Below, one piece after another: positions 44,358-57,281 of a stretch of DNA of 64,000 bases. The first letter of the stretch is position 1; every line of letters starts with the position of its first letter. The stretch lies in assembly GCF_023091745.1 (NCBI RefSeq), contig NC_068910.1, forward strand, positions 180,289,170 through 180,353,169. The letters are read 5' to 3'. Under the pieces are notes generated by a model, which did no database searches, was not told the origin of the DNA, and worked only from the letters and a program-made list of their open reading frames with translations. A program made the translations under genes and the position numbers. This DNA comes from Budorcas taxicolor (taxonomy: Eukaryota > Chordata > Mammalia > Artiodactyla > Bovidae).

Positions 44358-44484
44358 TAAAAACATAATAGACACTTTTATTTTGATGTTCTTCTCAAAG
44401 ACTTTTATCATGTTTGACTGAGCAGAGGTTATTGGTAGGACTACTTTATTAGTCCATAGCACATACTTAGGTTCATGACATTGT

Positions 44485-46455
44485 ACAGGAGACAGGGATC
44501 AAGACCATCCCCATGGGAAAAAAAAATGCAAAAAAGCAAAATGGCTCTCTGAGGAGGACTTACAAATAGCTGTTAAAAGATGAAAAGAGAAAAGCAAAGG
44601 AGAAAAGGAAAGATATAAGCATCAGAATGAAGAGTTCCAAAGAATAGCAAGAAGAGATAACAAAGCCTTCCTCAGTGATCAATGCAAAGAAATAGAGGAA
44701 AACAACAGAATGGGAAAGACTAGAGATCTCTTCAAGAAAATTAGAGATGCCAAGGGAACATTTTATGCAAAGATGGGCTTGAAAAAGGACAGAAATGGTA
44801 TGGACAGAAGCAGAAGCAGAAGATATTAAGAAGAGGTGGTAAGAATACACAGATCTTCTGTACCAAAAATGTCTTCACGACCATGATAATCTCGATGGTA
44901 TGATCACTTACCTAGAGCCAGGCATCCTGGAATGTGAAGTAAGCGGGCCTTAGAAAGCATCACTATGAACAAAGCTAGTGGAGGTGATGGAATTCCAGTG
45001 GAGCTATTTCAAATCCTGAAAGATGATGCTGTGAAAGTGCTGCACTCAATATGCCAGCAAATTTGGAAAACTCAGCAGTGGCCAGAGGACTAGAAAAGGT
45101 CAGTTTTCATTCCTATCCCAAAGAAAGGCAATGCCAAAGAATGCTCAAACTACCACACAATTGCACTCATCTCACACGCTAATAAAGTAATGCTCAAAAT
45201 TCTCCAAGCCAGGATTCAGCAATCTGTGAATCGTGAACTTCCAGATGTTCAAGCTGGTTTTAGAAAAGGCAGAGGAACCAGAGATCAAATTGCCAACATC
45301 CACTGGATCATGGAAAAAGCAAGAGAGTTTCAGAAAGACATCTATTTCTGCTTTATTGACTATGCCAAAGCCTTTGACTGTGTGGATCACAATAAACTGT
45401 GGAAAATTCTGAAAGAGATGGGAATACCAGACCGCCTGACCTGCCTCTTGAGAAACTTATATGCAGGTCAGGAGGCAACAGGTAGAACAACAGATTGGTT
45501 CCTCATGGAACAACAGACTAGTTCCAAATAGGAAAAGGAGTACGTCAAGGCTGTATACTGTCACCCTGCTTTTTTAACTTATATGCAGAGTAGATCATGA
45601 GAAACGCTGGGCTAGAAGAAACACAAGCTGGAATCAAGATTGCTGGGAGAAATATCAATAACCTCAGATATGCAGATGACACCACCCTTATGGCAGAAAA
45701 TGAAGAGGAACTAAAAAGCCTCTTGATGAAAGTGAAAGAGGAGAGTGAAAAAGTCGGCTTAAAGCTCAACATTCAGAAAACGAAGTTCATGGTATCTGGT
45801 CACATCACTTCATGGGAAATAGATGGCAAAACAGTGAAAACAGTGTCCGACTTTATTTTGAGGGGCTCCAAAGCCACTTTAGATGGTGACTGCAGCATGA
45901 AATGAAAAGACGCTTACTCCTTGGAAGAAAAGTTATGACTAACCTAGACAGCATATTGAAAAGCAGAGGCATTACTTTGCCAACAAAGGTCCGTCTAGTC
46001 AAGGCTATGGTTTTTCCAGTAGTCATGTATGGATGTGAGAGTTGGACTGTGAAGAAGGCTGAGTGCCAAAGAATTGATGCTTTTGAACTGTGGTGTTGGA
46101 GAAGACTCTTGAGAGTCCCTTGGACTGCAAGGGGATCCAACCAGTCCATTCTAAAGGAGATCAGTCCTGGGTATTCTTCGGAAGGACTGATGCTAAAGCT
46201 GGAACTCCAGTGCTTTCGCCACCTCATGCGAAGAGTCAACTCATTGGAAAAGACTCTGATGCTGGGAGGGATTGGGGGCAGGAGGAGAAGGGAACCACAG
46301 AGGATGAGATGGCTGGATGGCATCACTGACTCGATGGCCGTGAGTTTGAGTGAGCTCCAGGAGTTGGTGATGGACAGGGAGGCCTGGGGTGCTGCGATTC
46401 ATGGGTCGTAAAGAGTCGGACACCACTGAGTGACTGAACTGAACTGAACTGAACT
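44485..46455 (+). mobile_element. BovB (RTE) LINE, 5' truncated, with reverse transcriptase region
   Basis: About 1.97 kb. Order: linker (aatagaggaaaacaacagaa), RT domain (FIDYAKAFDCVDHNKLWKIL, SPCFFNLYAE), the YADD catalytic box at 45669-45680, C-terminal region (GSKATLDGDC, CESWTVKKAE) and the gaactgaactgaactaatcc end. BovB ORF2 normally provides endonuclease and RT for target-primed insertion; this copy has stops (for example before 45190 and at 45529) and a small duplication near 45495-45525, so it is inactive. Horizontal origin of BovB in ruminants is established knowledge. Confidence 0.94.
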
Positions 46456-46469
46456 AATCCTAAATTCAG

Positions 46470-46504
46470 GCTGAGGTGAGGTGAAGGTGAGGTGAGGTGA
46501 AGTC
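46470..46504. repeat. (GGTGA)n simple repeat
   Basis: Repeated ggtga/aggtg units lead directly into the adjoining antisense SINE. Confidence 0.75.
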
Positions 46505-46702
46505 GCTCAGCCGTGTCCGACTCTTTGTGACCCCATGGACTGTAACCTACTAGGCTTCTCCATCCATGGGATTCTCCAGGCAAGAATACTGGAGTGGATT
46601 GCCATTTCCTTCTCCAAGGAATCTTTCCCAACTCAGGGATAGAACCCGGGTCTCCCGCATTGGAGGCAGACTCTCTAACCTCTGAGCCACCAGGGAAGCC
46701 CT
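46505..46702 (-). mobile_element. Bov-tA SINE
   Basis: Antisense unit from cgctcagccgtgtccgactc to gagccaccagggaagccct. Confidence 0.91.
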
Positions 46703-47441
46703 ACTTAAAGAAAATTTCTCCTATATAAATCACTCACTCTTTACCTTATTTATTAAATTACCTAATTTGAATCTCTAATTTTTCACGTTATAGGCCTTGC
46801 CACTAATATTATTGTCATTGTGAGAGAAGTTTATTAACATCATGGTAAAAATTGATCTCCTTGATCTCCATATTTGAGAGCAAAATTTGGGACCAGTTCA
46901 TGAAAGACATCTATATTATGGTTAAAAGCTTGGAGTTACATGTACACTCCTACATCAATTTCTTTGTTCACAATCAATCCCCAGGAGTTGGGAGTCATGG
47001 CTGAGGATTGTTTGGTCACAGAGTCAGTGAAGAGATGATGCTCCATGACTTACTACCGTGCCCAGAGAGGCCTGTATCAGTCCACAAACTCAGCTATTTT
47101 GAAGCCCACTCATAGCAGTTTTCTGTGTCATGAACACCTATGCCTGGTATAAAGCCTGCTCCAGGCTGCCTGAAGCATTATTAAGTCCTCTTCTACCTGC
47201 CAAATGTCCTGAGATCGGCTATCTAGAGCATGGTACCTTCCTGGAGAGTGGTAGGTTCCTCCTGCCAGTGGACTATACTTCAGTTTGCACTGAATCCCTC
47301 TTTATCCACTGCCTCTCTCTATTCACTGGTTCACAAGGGTCCCTTCCAAACTTAGACTCCTGGTTTGGGAGTGTGTTATCTATCCAAAGCCTTACACATC
47401 TGCAGCAGCTTACCCACTGCCTGTCATTCATAGAAAAATCA
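46703..47441. other. Intergenic, unclassified
   Basis: GC-richer than its surroundings from 46980 to 47430. An open frame 47130-47555 runs into the next BovB and has no recognisable domain. Possibly an old LTR, but no landmarks are secure. Confidence 0.35.
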
Positions 47442-47588
47442 GTTCAGTTCAGTCGCTCAGTGGTGTCCGACTCTTTGCAACCCCATGGACCGCAGCATGC
47501 CAGGCTTCCCCGCCCATCACCAGCTTCCAGAGCTTGCTCAAACTCATGTCCTTGAGTTGGTAATGCCATTCAGCCATCTCATCCTCAC
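47442..47588 (-). mobile_element. BovB LINE 3' terminus
   Basis: Antisense agttcagttcagtcgctcag to attcagccatctcatcctc. Confidence 0.88.
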
Positions 47589-47939
47589 AGAGAATGGATG
47601 TGTGCAAAATGTTAACTTATTTATGATGTTCCTACATTGCTAGCAATGTCTTTGTACTCAAACAGCTCAGCAAATCTGTTATTTTTCAACCTTGAACACC
47701 TAGCTTTATAATAATGTGATCTCCCTCCTCTCCCCACCCCACCAACTAATTTCCTCTCCACTGACCTAACTCTACCCCCCACACCACACCCAATTTTACC
47801 AAAACACAGATAGTCAGTGAGTATCTGGATGTACTATGGATGACCACGAAGGAATTCCAATATAAGAGGTCTTTTGGTCTCATCCTAGGACACATGTTAC
47901 AACCACACTGGAAGCTGGAGAAATCCCACACCAGGCCTA

Positions 47940-48270
47940 TAGTCTATAGTCTATAGTCTAAATGTTATCTAAATGTGCCTCCATTATTCATATATTAAAA
48001 ATCTAATAACCAAGGTGATGGTCTTAGTAAGAAGGCATTTGAGAACTGATTTGGTCATGAGGTGAAACCCTGGTGAATGGGATTAATACCCTTATAAAAG
48101 AGGCCTCAAATAGCTACCTCTCCCCTTCCATCATGTGAGGATGCAATGAAAAGCCTGTGAGCTGGGAGAGGGCCCCAGTTCAACTTCCAGAACTGCGAGA
48201 AATAAGTTTCTGTTATTTATACGCAACCTAGACACTGGTGTTATATACAGCAGCTCAAACAGACTAAGAC
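47940..48270 (+). mobile_element. MaLR-type LTR (MLT1/MST-like), second copy
   Basis: Same landmarks as the element at 586-940: ggtgatggtcttagtaag, catgaggtgaaaccctgg, cccttataaaagagg, ccatcatgtgaggatgc, aactgcgagaaataag and a terminal cagactaagaca. A (tatagtc)3 tandem lies at its 5' edge (47938-47960). Confidence 0.65.
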
Positions 48271-48492
48271 AGGGCCTTTTAAAGAACCCAACTTACTCTC
48301 CTCTTTATGGATTCATCCCATTCTTTCCTGCTTCTTATTACCCCCTAAAAATCCCACCTCCCATTACGTTCTAAAAGTAGGACATTGCAGCACAGCATAT
48401 GACAAAAAAGTGCCAGATTCACAGTGACCCATGCCCAAGTGCAATACCCAGTCAGTTGGGAAAGAGGAGCTTGAAATCAGTGCTACTCCACG

Positions 48493-48665
48493 GTTAAGAT
48501 TTTCATATCTGAGTTTGAATCCTGGACAAGTTACTTAACCTTGTAAACCCTCAGTTTCTTGATCTTTGAAATTGATGTAATAATAGTAAGTGTGGCATAT
48601 GGTTTTTGCCAGGGCGAGATAAAGTTTATAGTACAGTTTCTGACATACAGAAAACACTCAATAAA
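48493..48665 (+). mobile_element. MIR SINE
   Basis: Sense MIR: gagtttgaatcctggacaag, ttacttaaccttgtaaaccc, cagtttcttgatctttg, and the caataaatactgac end. Best preserved MIR in the window. Confidence 0.75.
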
Positions 48666-49456
48666 TACTGACTATATTTCTTATTGTCATTGAAATAAAT
48701 GATGAAGGAACCCAACAGCTTATCTTTGGAATGCTTCAGAAAATGTTTGTTGATCTTCCAGCAGGCAAACCATAGGAAATGATGGCTTAGCTCCATTTTT
48801 GATTGAAGATACAGAGGCACTGTCTGAACTGGACAAACACCTTAATAGCTCCTACATAAACCATGGCTCAAACCACAAAAGGCTTCTGAAAAACATATGC
48901 TTCCCCAAACCCATGTAAGTATTATTATATGATGGAGCAGCGACATCATACATTACTTCTTTTTACCATTTCAATCACTTGCTTAATCTGGTCTGTTACC
49001 CAGTTCTCTCCTATTGTTATTTCCCTTATTTCTCTAGAATACACATTTTTGGCCAGCCCCACCTCCACTTTTAAATACACACCTAGCTCCCGGAAGTTCA
49101 CTTTGGATTAAAGCTATCTACTCTTTGAGAAGTCATGATTACTAGTATTCAATGTGTGTTTCTTCCAAGCAAGACATTCTGGTTACTGTTTTATATTGAA
49201 TTGCCTCTTGTATAAATCATAAAACTCTCAAATCTACTTCCTTGCCTCATCTTTATTCATTATTCCCCAAATTGAATACTATAGTTTCCCAGATCTGTCA
49301 ATTCCACTTCTTTTTATTTCACTAATTCATCCACTTTTCTCCATTCTCACTGCCACTCCCTTAATCCACAGCACTCTATTTGTTGCTCAAAGTACTGAAA
49401 TTCTTTCTCTATTCCCTCCTTTCCCACTTTCCAATTTACTCTCCATTTTTTAACAA
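48666..49456. other. Intergenic, nothing recognised
   Basis: No named repeat or gene recognised; short open frames lack content. Confidence 0.35.
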
Positions 49457-49606
49457 AAGTTTTTTTAATTTTTATTATTTTTTGATGTGGACCATTTTTA
49501 AAGTCTTTATTGAATTTATTGCAATATTGCTTCTGTTTTATGTTTTGGGTTTTTGGAACTTGCATTAGAAGGTGAAGTGTTAACCACTGGACTGCCTGGG
49601 ATGTCC
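49457..49606 (-). mobile_element. CHR-type SINE fragment
   Basis: T-rich start, then gaagtgttaaccactggac and tgcctgggatgtccc, the antisense tRNA-related head of a CHR SINE. Middle part decayed. Confidence 0.55.
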
Positions 49607-49745
49607 CAACAACAGTCATTTTTAAATAAGAATGTGATTGAATCTTTTCAATAACTTCATTGTCCCCTCGGAATCAAGGAAACATGTCTCACAAGGTCCT
49701 TTCATGATTTGCCCCACCAGTCTTTCTAACCTCATCACTCACTAT

Positions 49746-49866
49746 GAAAGTGAAAGTGAAGTCACTCAGTCGTGTTTGACTCTTTGCGACCCTGTGGACT
49801 GTAGCCTACCAAGCTCCTCCGTCCATGGGGTTCTCCAAGCAAGAATACTGGAGTGGGTTGCCATTT
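49746..49866 (-). mobile_element. Truncated Bov-tA SINE with exact TSD
   Basis: Antisense gaaagtgaaagtgaagtcac to gagtgggttgccattt; flanked by atcactcactat (49734-49745 and 49867-49878). Confidence 0.93.
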
Positions 49867-50019
49867 ATCACTCACTATACTTTCCTCATTTCCTCTGATA
49901 TAACATGTATGGACTTCTTTCATTTGTTTGGATCAAAAACCAAGAAAAGAAACAAACAATGACAACCTGCACAGGGAGAGATAAAGAGAATCCACCCACA
50001 CTCTCTTGGGCAAGTAAGA

Positions 50020-50140
50020 GACAGTAAGGTGAACTGAGAGATTAGCATTGAAACATATGCATTACCTTACGTAAAACAGATAGCTTGTGGGAAGTTGCAG
50101 TATAACACAGCGAGCTCTACCAGGTACTCTGTGACAAGAG
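50020..50140 (+). mobile_element. Old artiodactyl L1 3' UTR fragment
   Basis: Sense gagagattagcattgaaaca, gtaaaacagatagcttgtgg, ttgcagtataacacagcgag. Confidence 0.6.
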
Positions 50141-50425
50141 CTCTAATTTTTTTCTACAAAGACATTAAGGATTACCTGTGAGATTGTTTTCTATTACACA
50201 GTGGGACAGCTTAAATACTGGCTAATCAGGTACAACAAGTTAAAGAGAGGAGGAGTTCAAACCCTGAGATATTCTGAAGAGTGGAGAGAGAAGACAGGTA
50301 TGCTGCCAGACTTCGAAAATATAAAGATTTTTTTAAAAATTATTATCCCAGTTTTCAAAACACTTAGAGTCTAACTGGGGATATACACAGGCAACAAATC
50401 ATAAGACAATCCCTATACTGTAACT

Positions 50426-50596
50426 GTGGAGATGCAGGTTTGATCTCTGGGCCTGAAGATCCCCTGAGAAGGAAATGACAATCCCCTCCAGTATTCTTGC
50501 CTGGAGAATTCTATGGACAAAGGAGCCTGTCAAGCTACAGTTCATGGGGTTGCAAGAGAGTCAGACATGACTAAGCAACTGAACAACAGCAACAAC
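50426..50596 (+). mobile_element. 5'-truncated Bov-tA SINE with exact TSD
   Basis: Core cagtattcttgcctggagaa and ctaagcaactgaacaacagc end; flanked by atactgtaact (50415-50425 and 50597-50607). Confidence 0.93.
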
Positions 50597-50607
50597 ATAC
50601 TGTAACT

Positions 50608-51760
50608 TTATATAAACTGCTTCAGAAAATATAGAGGTAACATAGAGAAGGTGTGGCTGGAGGACTTTCTGGAACTTATGGCACATCCAGGTGGAGAAAT
50701 CTATTTGTATATGTGGGTTCTGAGTTCATAACAGTGGTCTCAGTGGAAGGCATAGATGAAGCCAGGATACCAGGCAAAGAAGGGGATAAAAGAAAGACTG
50801 AATGTTGAGACCTGGAAATACCAGATTTAAAGAGGAGTTTGTTTCATGTAAAACTGAATAGAAGAGAAGTACAAGGAGAAAAAGAGAGAATGCTATCATA
50901 GACCTCACTGGAAAAGTTTTCTATAAAGCTGGCAAGGGTTTTAAATGATGAGAAGAAGTTATATAAAAAGAACAACAACAAAAATGCCCTTAGATTTAGA
51001 AAACAAAAATGATTGACAAACTTAGCCACAGCAAGTTAAAAGGAATGGCCAGGAAAAAACACAAAGTGATAATCTGAGGATGGTATATGAATATGTAGAA
51101 AAAGAGTAGAATTAGATTTCAAGTGAAGTTGGATATAAAATAAAGGCTACAGATAGGATGGAATGTTGGATAAGTGGTTACAAAAAGCTCATTAGCTTTG
51201 TCTTTTTGTTTTCAGGTTTAAGATGAGAAAGCTTAGATATGATTGATTATATACTAAAGTAAAAGAACAAAGTTAGAGATTTTGAAGATACTGGAAAGAA
51301 AGAAAACAATTTTTAGAAAAAAAATCCCTGGAGACATGGGAGGTGGGAAGGAAACAATCCAGCAGACATGGTAAAAGTAATGGGAAACATGTAAACATAA
51401 CACAGAGGAAATGTGTCTGATGGTTGGTTGGTTGATTTCTCTGTAGGTCTCAGGGGTAAGACAAGATTTAAAAGAAGTAGGTATCTGGTGGCCACTTCCC
51501 ATTATTTATTTAAGAAAATATATTTTAATTAATAGGCAATAAACAAAAATAAACATGTGAGTCAAAAACAAATTTAAAGCAGGAGGTGTCTTGGATGAGA
51601 GAGAGAGACCAAGGAAAGAGAGACAGAGAGATAGAAATTCTTTACATATTATTCTTTTATTCTTTATCTGGATAATAAAAATCTCTTACCCTTAAATTTC
51701 CAGGTTAAAAAAAAAAACCTGGCTATTTAAGGAAAATAATATGTAAACCATGAAATTAAA
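50608..51760. other. Intergenic, unclassified, purine-rich
   Basis: No recognised gene or repeat. A GA-rich low-complexity patch lies at 51597-51632. Confidence 0.35.
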
Positions 51761-52951
51761 GATGTTCACGCTGGTTTTAAAAAAGGCAGAGGAACCAGAG
51801 ATCAAATTGCCAACATCTGCTGGATCATCGAAAAAGCAAGAGAGTTCCAGAAAAACACCTATTGACTTTATTGACTATGCCAAAGCATTTGACTGTGTGG
51901 ATCACAATAAACAGTGGAAAATTCTGAAAGAGATGGGAATACCAGACCACCTCACCTACCTCTTGAGAAACATGTATGCAGGTCAGGAAGCAACAGTTAG
52001 AACTGGACATGGAACAATAGACTGGTTCCAAATAGGAAAAGGAGTACGTCAAGGCTGTATATTGTCACCCTGCTTATTTAACTTATATGCAGAGTACTTC
52101 GTGAGAAATGCTGGGCTGGAGGAAGCACAAGCTGGAATCAAGATTGCCAGGAGAAATATCAATAACCTCAGATATGCAGATGACACCACCCTTATGGCAG
52201 AAAGTGAAGAAGAACTAAAGAGCCTCTTGCTCAAAGTGAAAGAGGAAGGTGAAAAAGTTGGCTTAAAGCTCAACTTTCGGAAAATGAAGATCATGGCATC
52301 TGGTCCCATCACTCTTGGCAAATAGATGAAGAAACAGTGGAAACAGTAGCTGACTTTATTTGGGGAGGCTCTAAAATCAGTGCAGATGGTGACTGCAGCC
52401 ATGAAATTAAAAGATGCTTACTCCTTGGAAGGAAAGTTATGACCAACCTAGACAGCATATTCAAAAGCAGAGACATTACTTTGTCGAAAAAGGTCCATCT
52501 AGTCAAGACTATGGTTTTTCCAGTAGTCATGTATGGATGTGAGAGTTGGACTATAAAGAAAGCTGAGCACCGAAGAACTGATGCTTTTGAACTGTGGTAT
52601 TGGAGAAGACTCTTGAGAGTCCCTTGGACTGCTAGGGGATCCAACCAGTCCATCCTAAAGGAGATCAGTCCTGGGTGTTCATTGGAAGGACTGATGCTGA
52701 AGCTGAAATTCCAATACTTTGGCCACCTGATGCGAAGAGCTGACTCATTTGGAAAGACACTGATGCTGGGAAAGATTGAGGGCAGGAAAAAGGTACGACA
52801 GAGGATGAGATGATTGGATGGCATCACCGACTCAATGGACATGGGTTTGGGTAGAATCCAGCAGTTGGTGATGGACAGGGAGGCCTGGCAATGCTGAGGT
52901 TTATGGGATCACAAAGAGTTGGACATGACTGAGTGACTGAACTGAACTGAA
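51761..52951 (+). mobile_element. BovB (RTE) LINE, 5' truncated, RT motif intact
   Basis: 1.19 kb. Open 51750-52325 covers the RT core: FIDYAKAFDCVDHNKQWKIL, GVRQGCILSPCLFNLYAEYF and the YADD box at 52173-52184. A frameshift/stop near 52325 separates it from the C-terminal frame 52337-52813 (GDCSHEIKRCLLLGRKVMTN, WRRLLRVPWTARGSNQ). Ends gactgaactgaactgaatcc. Not functional without the upstream endonuclease. Confidence 0.94.
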
Positions 52952-53201
52952 TCCTCATTAAAATCACCCTCAACATAATCATACAAGAATGGGAATCTAA
53001 AATTCTGTTGCATTGAAACAGCTATAGTTGATTCAACTCTTACGAGGCAAATACATGTTAGTGACAAATTAATTATATCATAATTGTGAATATTGTTTCC
53101 ACAGATAAGGAAGAAAACAATGCAAATTTGAGACAAAAAATTATGATAGTTAAATATCTGATGTCAGGATGGAGCAAAACAATTTTCTTACCTGCCAAGC
53201 T

Positions 53202-53378
53202 GACCCTATGGACTGTTGCTCACCAGGCTCCTCTGTCCATGGGATTCTCCAGGCAAGAATACTGGAGTGGGTTGCCATGCCCTTCTCCAGGGGATCTTCC
53301 CAATGCAGGGTTCAAACCCACGTGTCCTGCAATGGCAGGTGGGTTCTTTACTACTAGTGCCTCCTGGGAAGTCCCATC
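53202..53378 (-). mobile_element. Bov-tA SINE, 3' part missing
   Basis: Antisense accctatggactgttgctca to cctcctgggaagtccca. Confidence 0.88.
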
Positions 53379-53391
53379 TGTTACTTTTAGC

Positions 53392-54028
53392 TCAGTTCAG
53401 TTCAGTTGCTCAGTCGTGTCCGACTCTTTGTGACCCCATGAATCGCAGCATGCCAGGCCTCCCTGTCCATCACCAACTCCCAGAGTTTACTCAGACTCAC
53501 GTTGATCGAGTCAGTGATGCCATCCAGCCATCTCATCCTCGGTCGTCCCCTTCTCCTCCTGCCCCCAATCCCTCCCAGCATTAGAGTCTTTTCCAATGAG
53601 TCAACTCTTCGCACGAGGTGGCCAAAGAAATGGAGTTTCAGCTTCAGCATCATTCCTTCCAAAGAAATCCCAGGGCTGATCTCCTTCAGAATGGACTGGT
53701 TGGATCTCCTTGCAGTCCAAGGGACTCTCAAGAGTCTTCTCCAACACCACAGTTCAAAAGCATCAATTCTTCGGTGCTCAGCTTTCTTCACAGCTCAACT
53801 CTCACATCCATACATGACCACAGGAAAAACCACAGTCTTGACTAGACAAACCTTTGTTGGCAAAGTAATGTCTCTGCTTTTGAATATGCTATCTAGGTTG
53901 GTCATAACTTTTCTTCCAAGGAGTAAGCGTCTTTTAATTTCATGGCTGCAGTCACCATCTGCAGTGATTTTGGAGCCCACAAAAATAAAGTCTGACACTG
54001 TTTCCACTGTTTCCCCATCTATTTCCGA
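53392..54028 (-). mobile_element. BovB LINE 3' part with ORF2 C-terminus
   Basis: Minus strand frames (54232-53795 and 53791-53402) encode the BovB ORF2 C-terminal region, with one stop at the CES/KKAE step. Truncated upstream at ctatttccgag. Confidence 0.93.
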
Positions 54029-55009
54029 GTAAGGCAATTTTGCCGTTGCAGTTAAACAGCTTTCAAATGTTAAAAGATAATAATTTCCAAGCCTTTTAAA
54101 TGTCAAGCTTAACTTGCTGTATTGATATAGTTGTTTTGGTATTATAGACCTGAGGAAGTTAGCCAATCTTTTCTTTAATCTGGCACTCTTATTAAGATAA
54201 AGTGTTTCTTGAGACCAGGATGGATATCCCAAGAAAAGTTGCTTTCCCTGGACATATGTTCCACTTGATGAATTTAGGGAGAGAAGGAGATTCTGCTAAT
54301 TCACCCAAAAGAGAAGAATTAAGGAATCTCTGTCTTAGTAGAGAATTACTCAGTTCACGGTTAACAATCAATGACAGACACCATCCTGTGGCTTATGCAA
54401 TTCATCTGGATTTGATTAGCAAAGTTGAATAGTAGCTCCCAGAGCAATGGTGATACAGTATTCATGGAAGAGGACAAATGTTTCTGCTTTCAATGGATTT
54501 CAGGTAGTCTGTGCAATACTGAGATGTTCGGACTACATGGAAATAAGCAAACAAAAATTGGAGTAACAAGGTTGTTACAAGTCAGTCAATAGAGTGTCCT
54601 CATTAATTACAGTTTCTGATTAATATTTACTATTAAGACTTTTTTGTAAAGAAAATCTTAAAAATATTTTTAAAGATGTGTCAAATATATAAGATCATAT
54701 GTTGCCATAAAAATATTATTATAAGTCAGATCATAAGGCTGCATTGCCACCTTATGACAAATGATCCAAGTTAGTAGGAATAGTATATTTAGAAAAGACA
54801 AACTATAAACTTTAGTAAATATGGATATCTTATATCACAGTTTCCTTTTAAAATTACCTATATTGAAATACATAGTTTTAAAAAGTTGATCAGAGGGAAC
54901 TTAATGATTATCTCAAAATATCAAATTAATTTATATTATTTTCTAAAATTTAAAAAGATATTTATGATCCTAAATAAACATGTATACTATCATGTAAGAA
55001 ATGAATATC
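54029..55009. other. Intergenic, unclassified
   Basis: 54029-54460 has moderate GC and short open frames without recognisable content. The remainder is AT-rich. Confidence 0.35.
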
Positions 55010-55215
55010 CAGTCTATGTTCAATACAGGATACAGGATGCTTGGGGCTGGTGCACAGGGATGATCCAGAGAGATGATATGGGGTGGGAGGCGGGAGGGGG
55101 GTTCAGGATTGGGAACTCATGTACACCCATGGCAGATTCATGTCAATGTATGGCAAAACCAATACAGTATTGTAAAGTAAAATAAAGTAAAAATAAAAGT
55201 TAAAAAACAAACAAA
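55010..55215 (+). mobile_element. L1-BT 3' UTR end, severely 5' truncated
   Basis: ggatgcttggggctggtgca, ggttcaggattgggaactca, aaccaatacagtattgtaaa and an A-rich tail. Confidence 0.85.
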
Positions 55216-55389
55216 AATATATATAATAAATGTTATCAAATTCAAAATCTTCAAAAGTACAAAATCAAGAATGAATATTATTATACTATATTAAATATAT
55301 TACTTGTATACAAGTCAAATATAATGTACTATATTTAAATATCCTACAGAAGTTATCAAATTTAGAAATAAAAGAATCATTTTAAAAGG

Positions 55390-56390
55390 AAAAAAAATAA
55401 AGGTAACAAGAGGATTCTAAATGCAGCAAGAGAAAAACAACATCAATTAAAATATAATTTCTATAAAGCTATCAGCTGATTTCTCTGAAGAAACTTTGCA
55501 GGCCAGAAGCAGTGGCATAATATATTCGAAGTCCAGGAAGGGAAAAACTTTCAACCATGGATCCTGTACTCAGCAAAATGATCATTTATTATAGATGGAG
55601 AGAGAACGCATTTCTCAGCCAAGTAAAAACTAAAAGAACTCCATAAGATAACCCAAAAGAAATATTAAAGGGTCTTCTCTAAAGAAAAAAGAAACAAGAA
55701 TCTATAGAAAAGGAACATCACAGTTGGAAAGGTATACATAAAAGGACTGAAGATCACTTAAATAAGCCAGTAGACATTTTAAAAAAAATAATGAAAAAAA
55801 TTGTCAAAGCAATTATAAATACAAATAGCAGTAAGAAGATAAGCATGAAGATGTAAAATAGGATGTAGTCACAAAATGTGGGGAAGGGAATCATAAAAAT
55901 GTCGATCTTTTAGAATGCGTTTGCACTAGTATGACTTTGAGTTTAAAGCAAGTAGATATAAATTATGAGTCAACATACTTGAAAACAAGGGTCAGTGCTT
56001 GTTAATGCATATGTACGGAATCTAGAAAAATGGTACTGAGGAACCTACTTTCAGGGCAGGAATAGATATGCAAATGTAAAGAAAGGACTTGTGGACACAG
56101 TGGGAGAAGGACAGGGTGGGACAAATTGAGAATGTAGTATTGACATATATACACTACTATATGGAAGACAGCTAGTGGGAAGCTGCTATACAACACAGGG
56201 AGCCCATCTTGGTAACCTGGGACAATCCAGATGGATAGGATGAGTGGGGTGGGAGGGAGGTTCAAGAGGGAGAGTATACATGTACAGTTATAGCTGACTC
56301 ACGTTGCTGCGTGACAGAAACTAACACAACATTGTAAAGCAATTATTGTCTAATTAAAATAAATTTTAAAAATAAAATTAAAAAATGAAT
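55390..56390 (+). mobile_element. Old L1/HAL1-like composite: ORF1 end joined to 3' UTR
   Basis: 55395-55700 matches the L1 ORF1 C-terminal coding region (aatgcagcaagagaaaaaca, agctatcagctgatttctct, gaaactttgcaggccagaag). 56000-56390 is an L1 3' UTR (gagaatgtagtattgacata, gacagctagtgggaagctgc, taacacaacattgtaaagca). ORF2 is essentially missing between them. Confidence 0.65.
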
Positions 56391-57281
56391 TAAATGGCTA
56401 TTTAATTGGATTTAAGTGCTGTGATTACATTTAAAAATATTTGTTCTTCTTGAAGAATAATTGACTATGTTCAGAAGAGTTTCCTTGACTCTATTGACCA
56501 TCCAGATCATTGTGACAGGCAAGCAACATTAATGATTTTAGAACACATTATGTAAAAAAAAAAAATCTTGAAATTATAGTAGTAGTCATTGTCTTTTAAT
56601 TATGGTAATATAATTGAAAAATGGAAAAGTTCCACAAAATAAAGTTATGTCAGACTCTATTTGTCCTCCTAACCCAGGCGAACACCTTTTTATATTATAA
56701 TTTTATATGAAACAATGAGTCATCTTTTTGAACACCTATAGGAAAAAAAATCTAGTATTCCTTCTTGAGGTCTTCTTAGGCTATACAACAATATGGATCT
56801 CTCAGTGGTGTATTCTTATTGAAACTGAGTTTTTCAGGCCATAAATATGTAACATACTATTAAATAGAGGATTATGACGCTTTGAAATAAAAAGATTTAT
56901 AATATATTACAAAGTAGGAGTTCATTTCGATGACCCATATCAAGAATAATCCTAGAACGAGTAAAACTTTTTGATTAAAATATCTCTTATAGAAAGCATA
57001 GCAAACCAATAAGATCAGCAACTTGAAGTATAGTAATAAAAATAAACAGGAAAGGGTAAAGGAAATGATCTTTTTATGTTATTTAACCATACTGAGTTCT
57101 GATACAGTATTTTCAGCTGTAGCAATCTCTTCGGACCGATAGAAAGTTGAAGAGATACTATCTTCTTGAATAATTAATAAATAAGACTAGAATAATTTCA
57201 AATTTTAATTCACTACACTACAAACTTTACTGAGAATTGCATTATTGAGCATTGACTCTAAAGTGGCTATGTTAAAGCAAC
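56391..57281. other. AT-rich, nothing recognised
   Basis: No gene or named repeat. Contains the 15-bp aaagtggctatgtta (57260-57274) that acts as the 5' target-site copy of the next L1. Confidence 0.45.

Noticed and set aside
54202..54432. 76-codon frame starting at 54202 as a small gene
   Set aside because: No signal of a start context, domain or splice structure; composition is ordinary for intergenic sequence.
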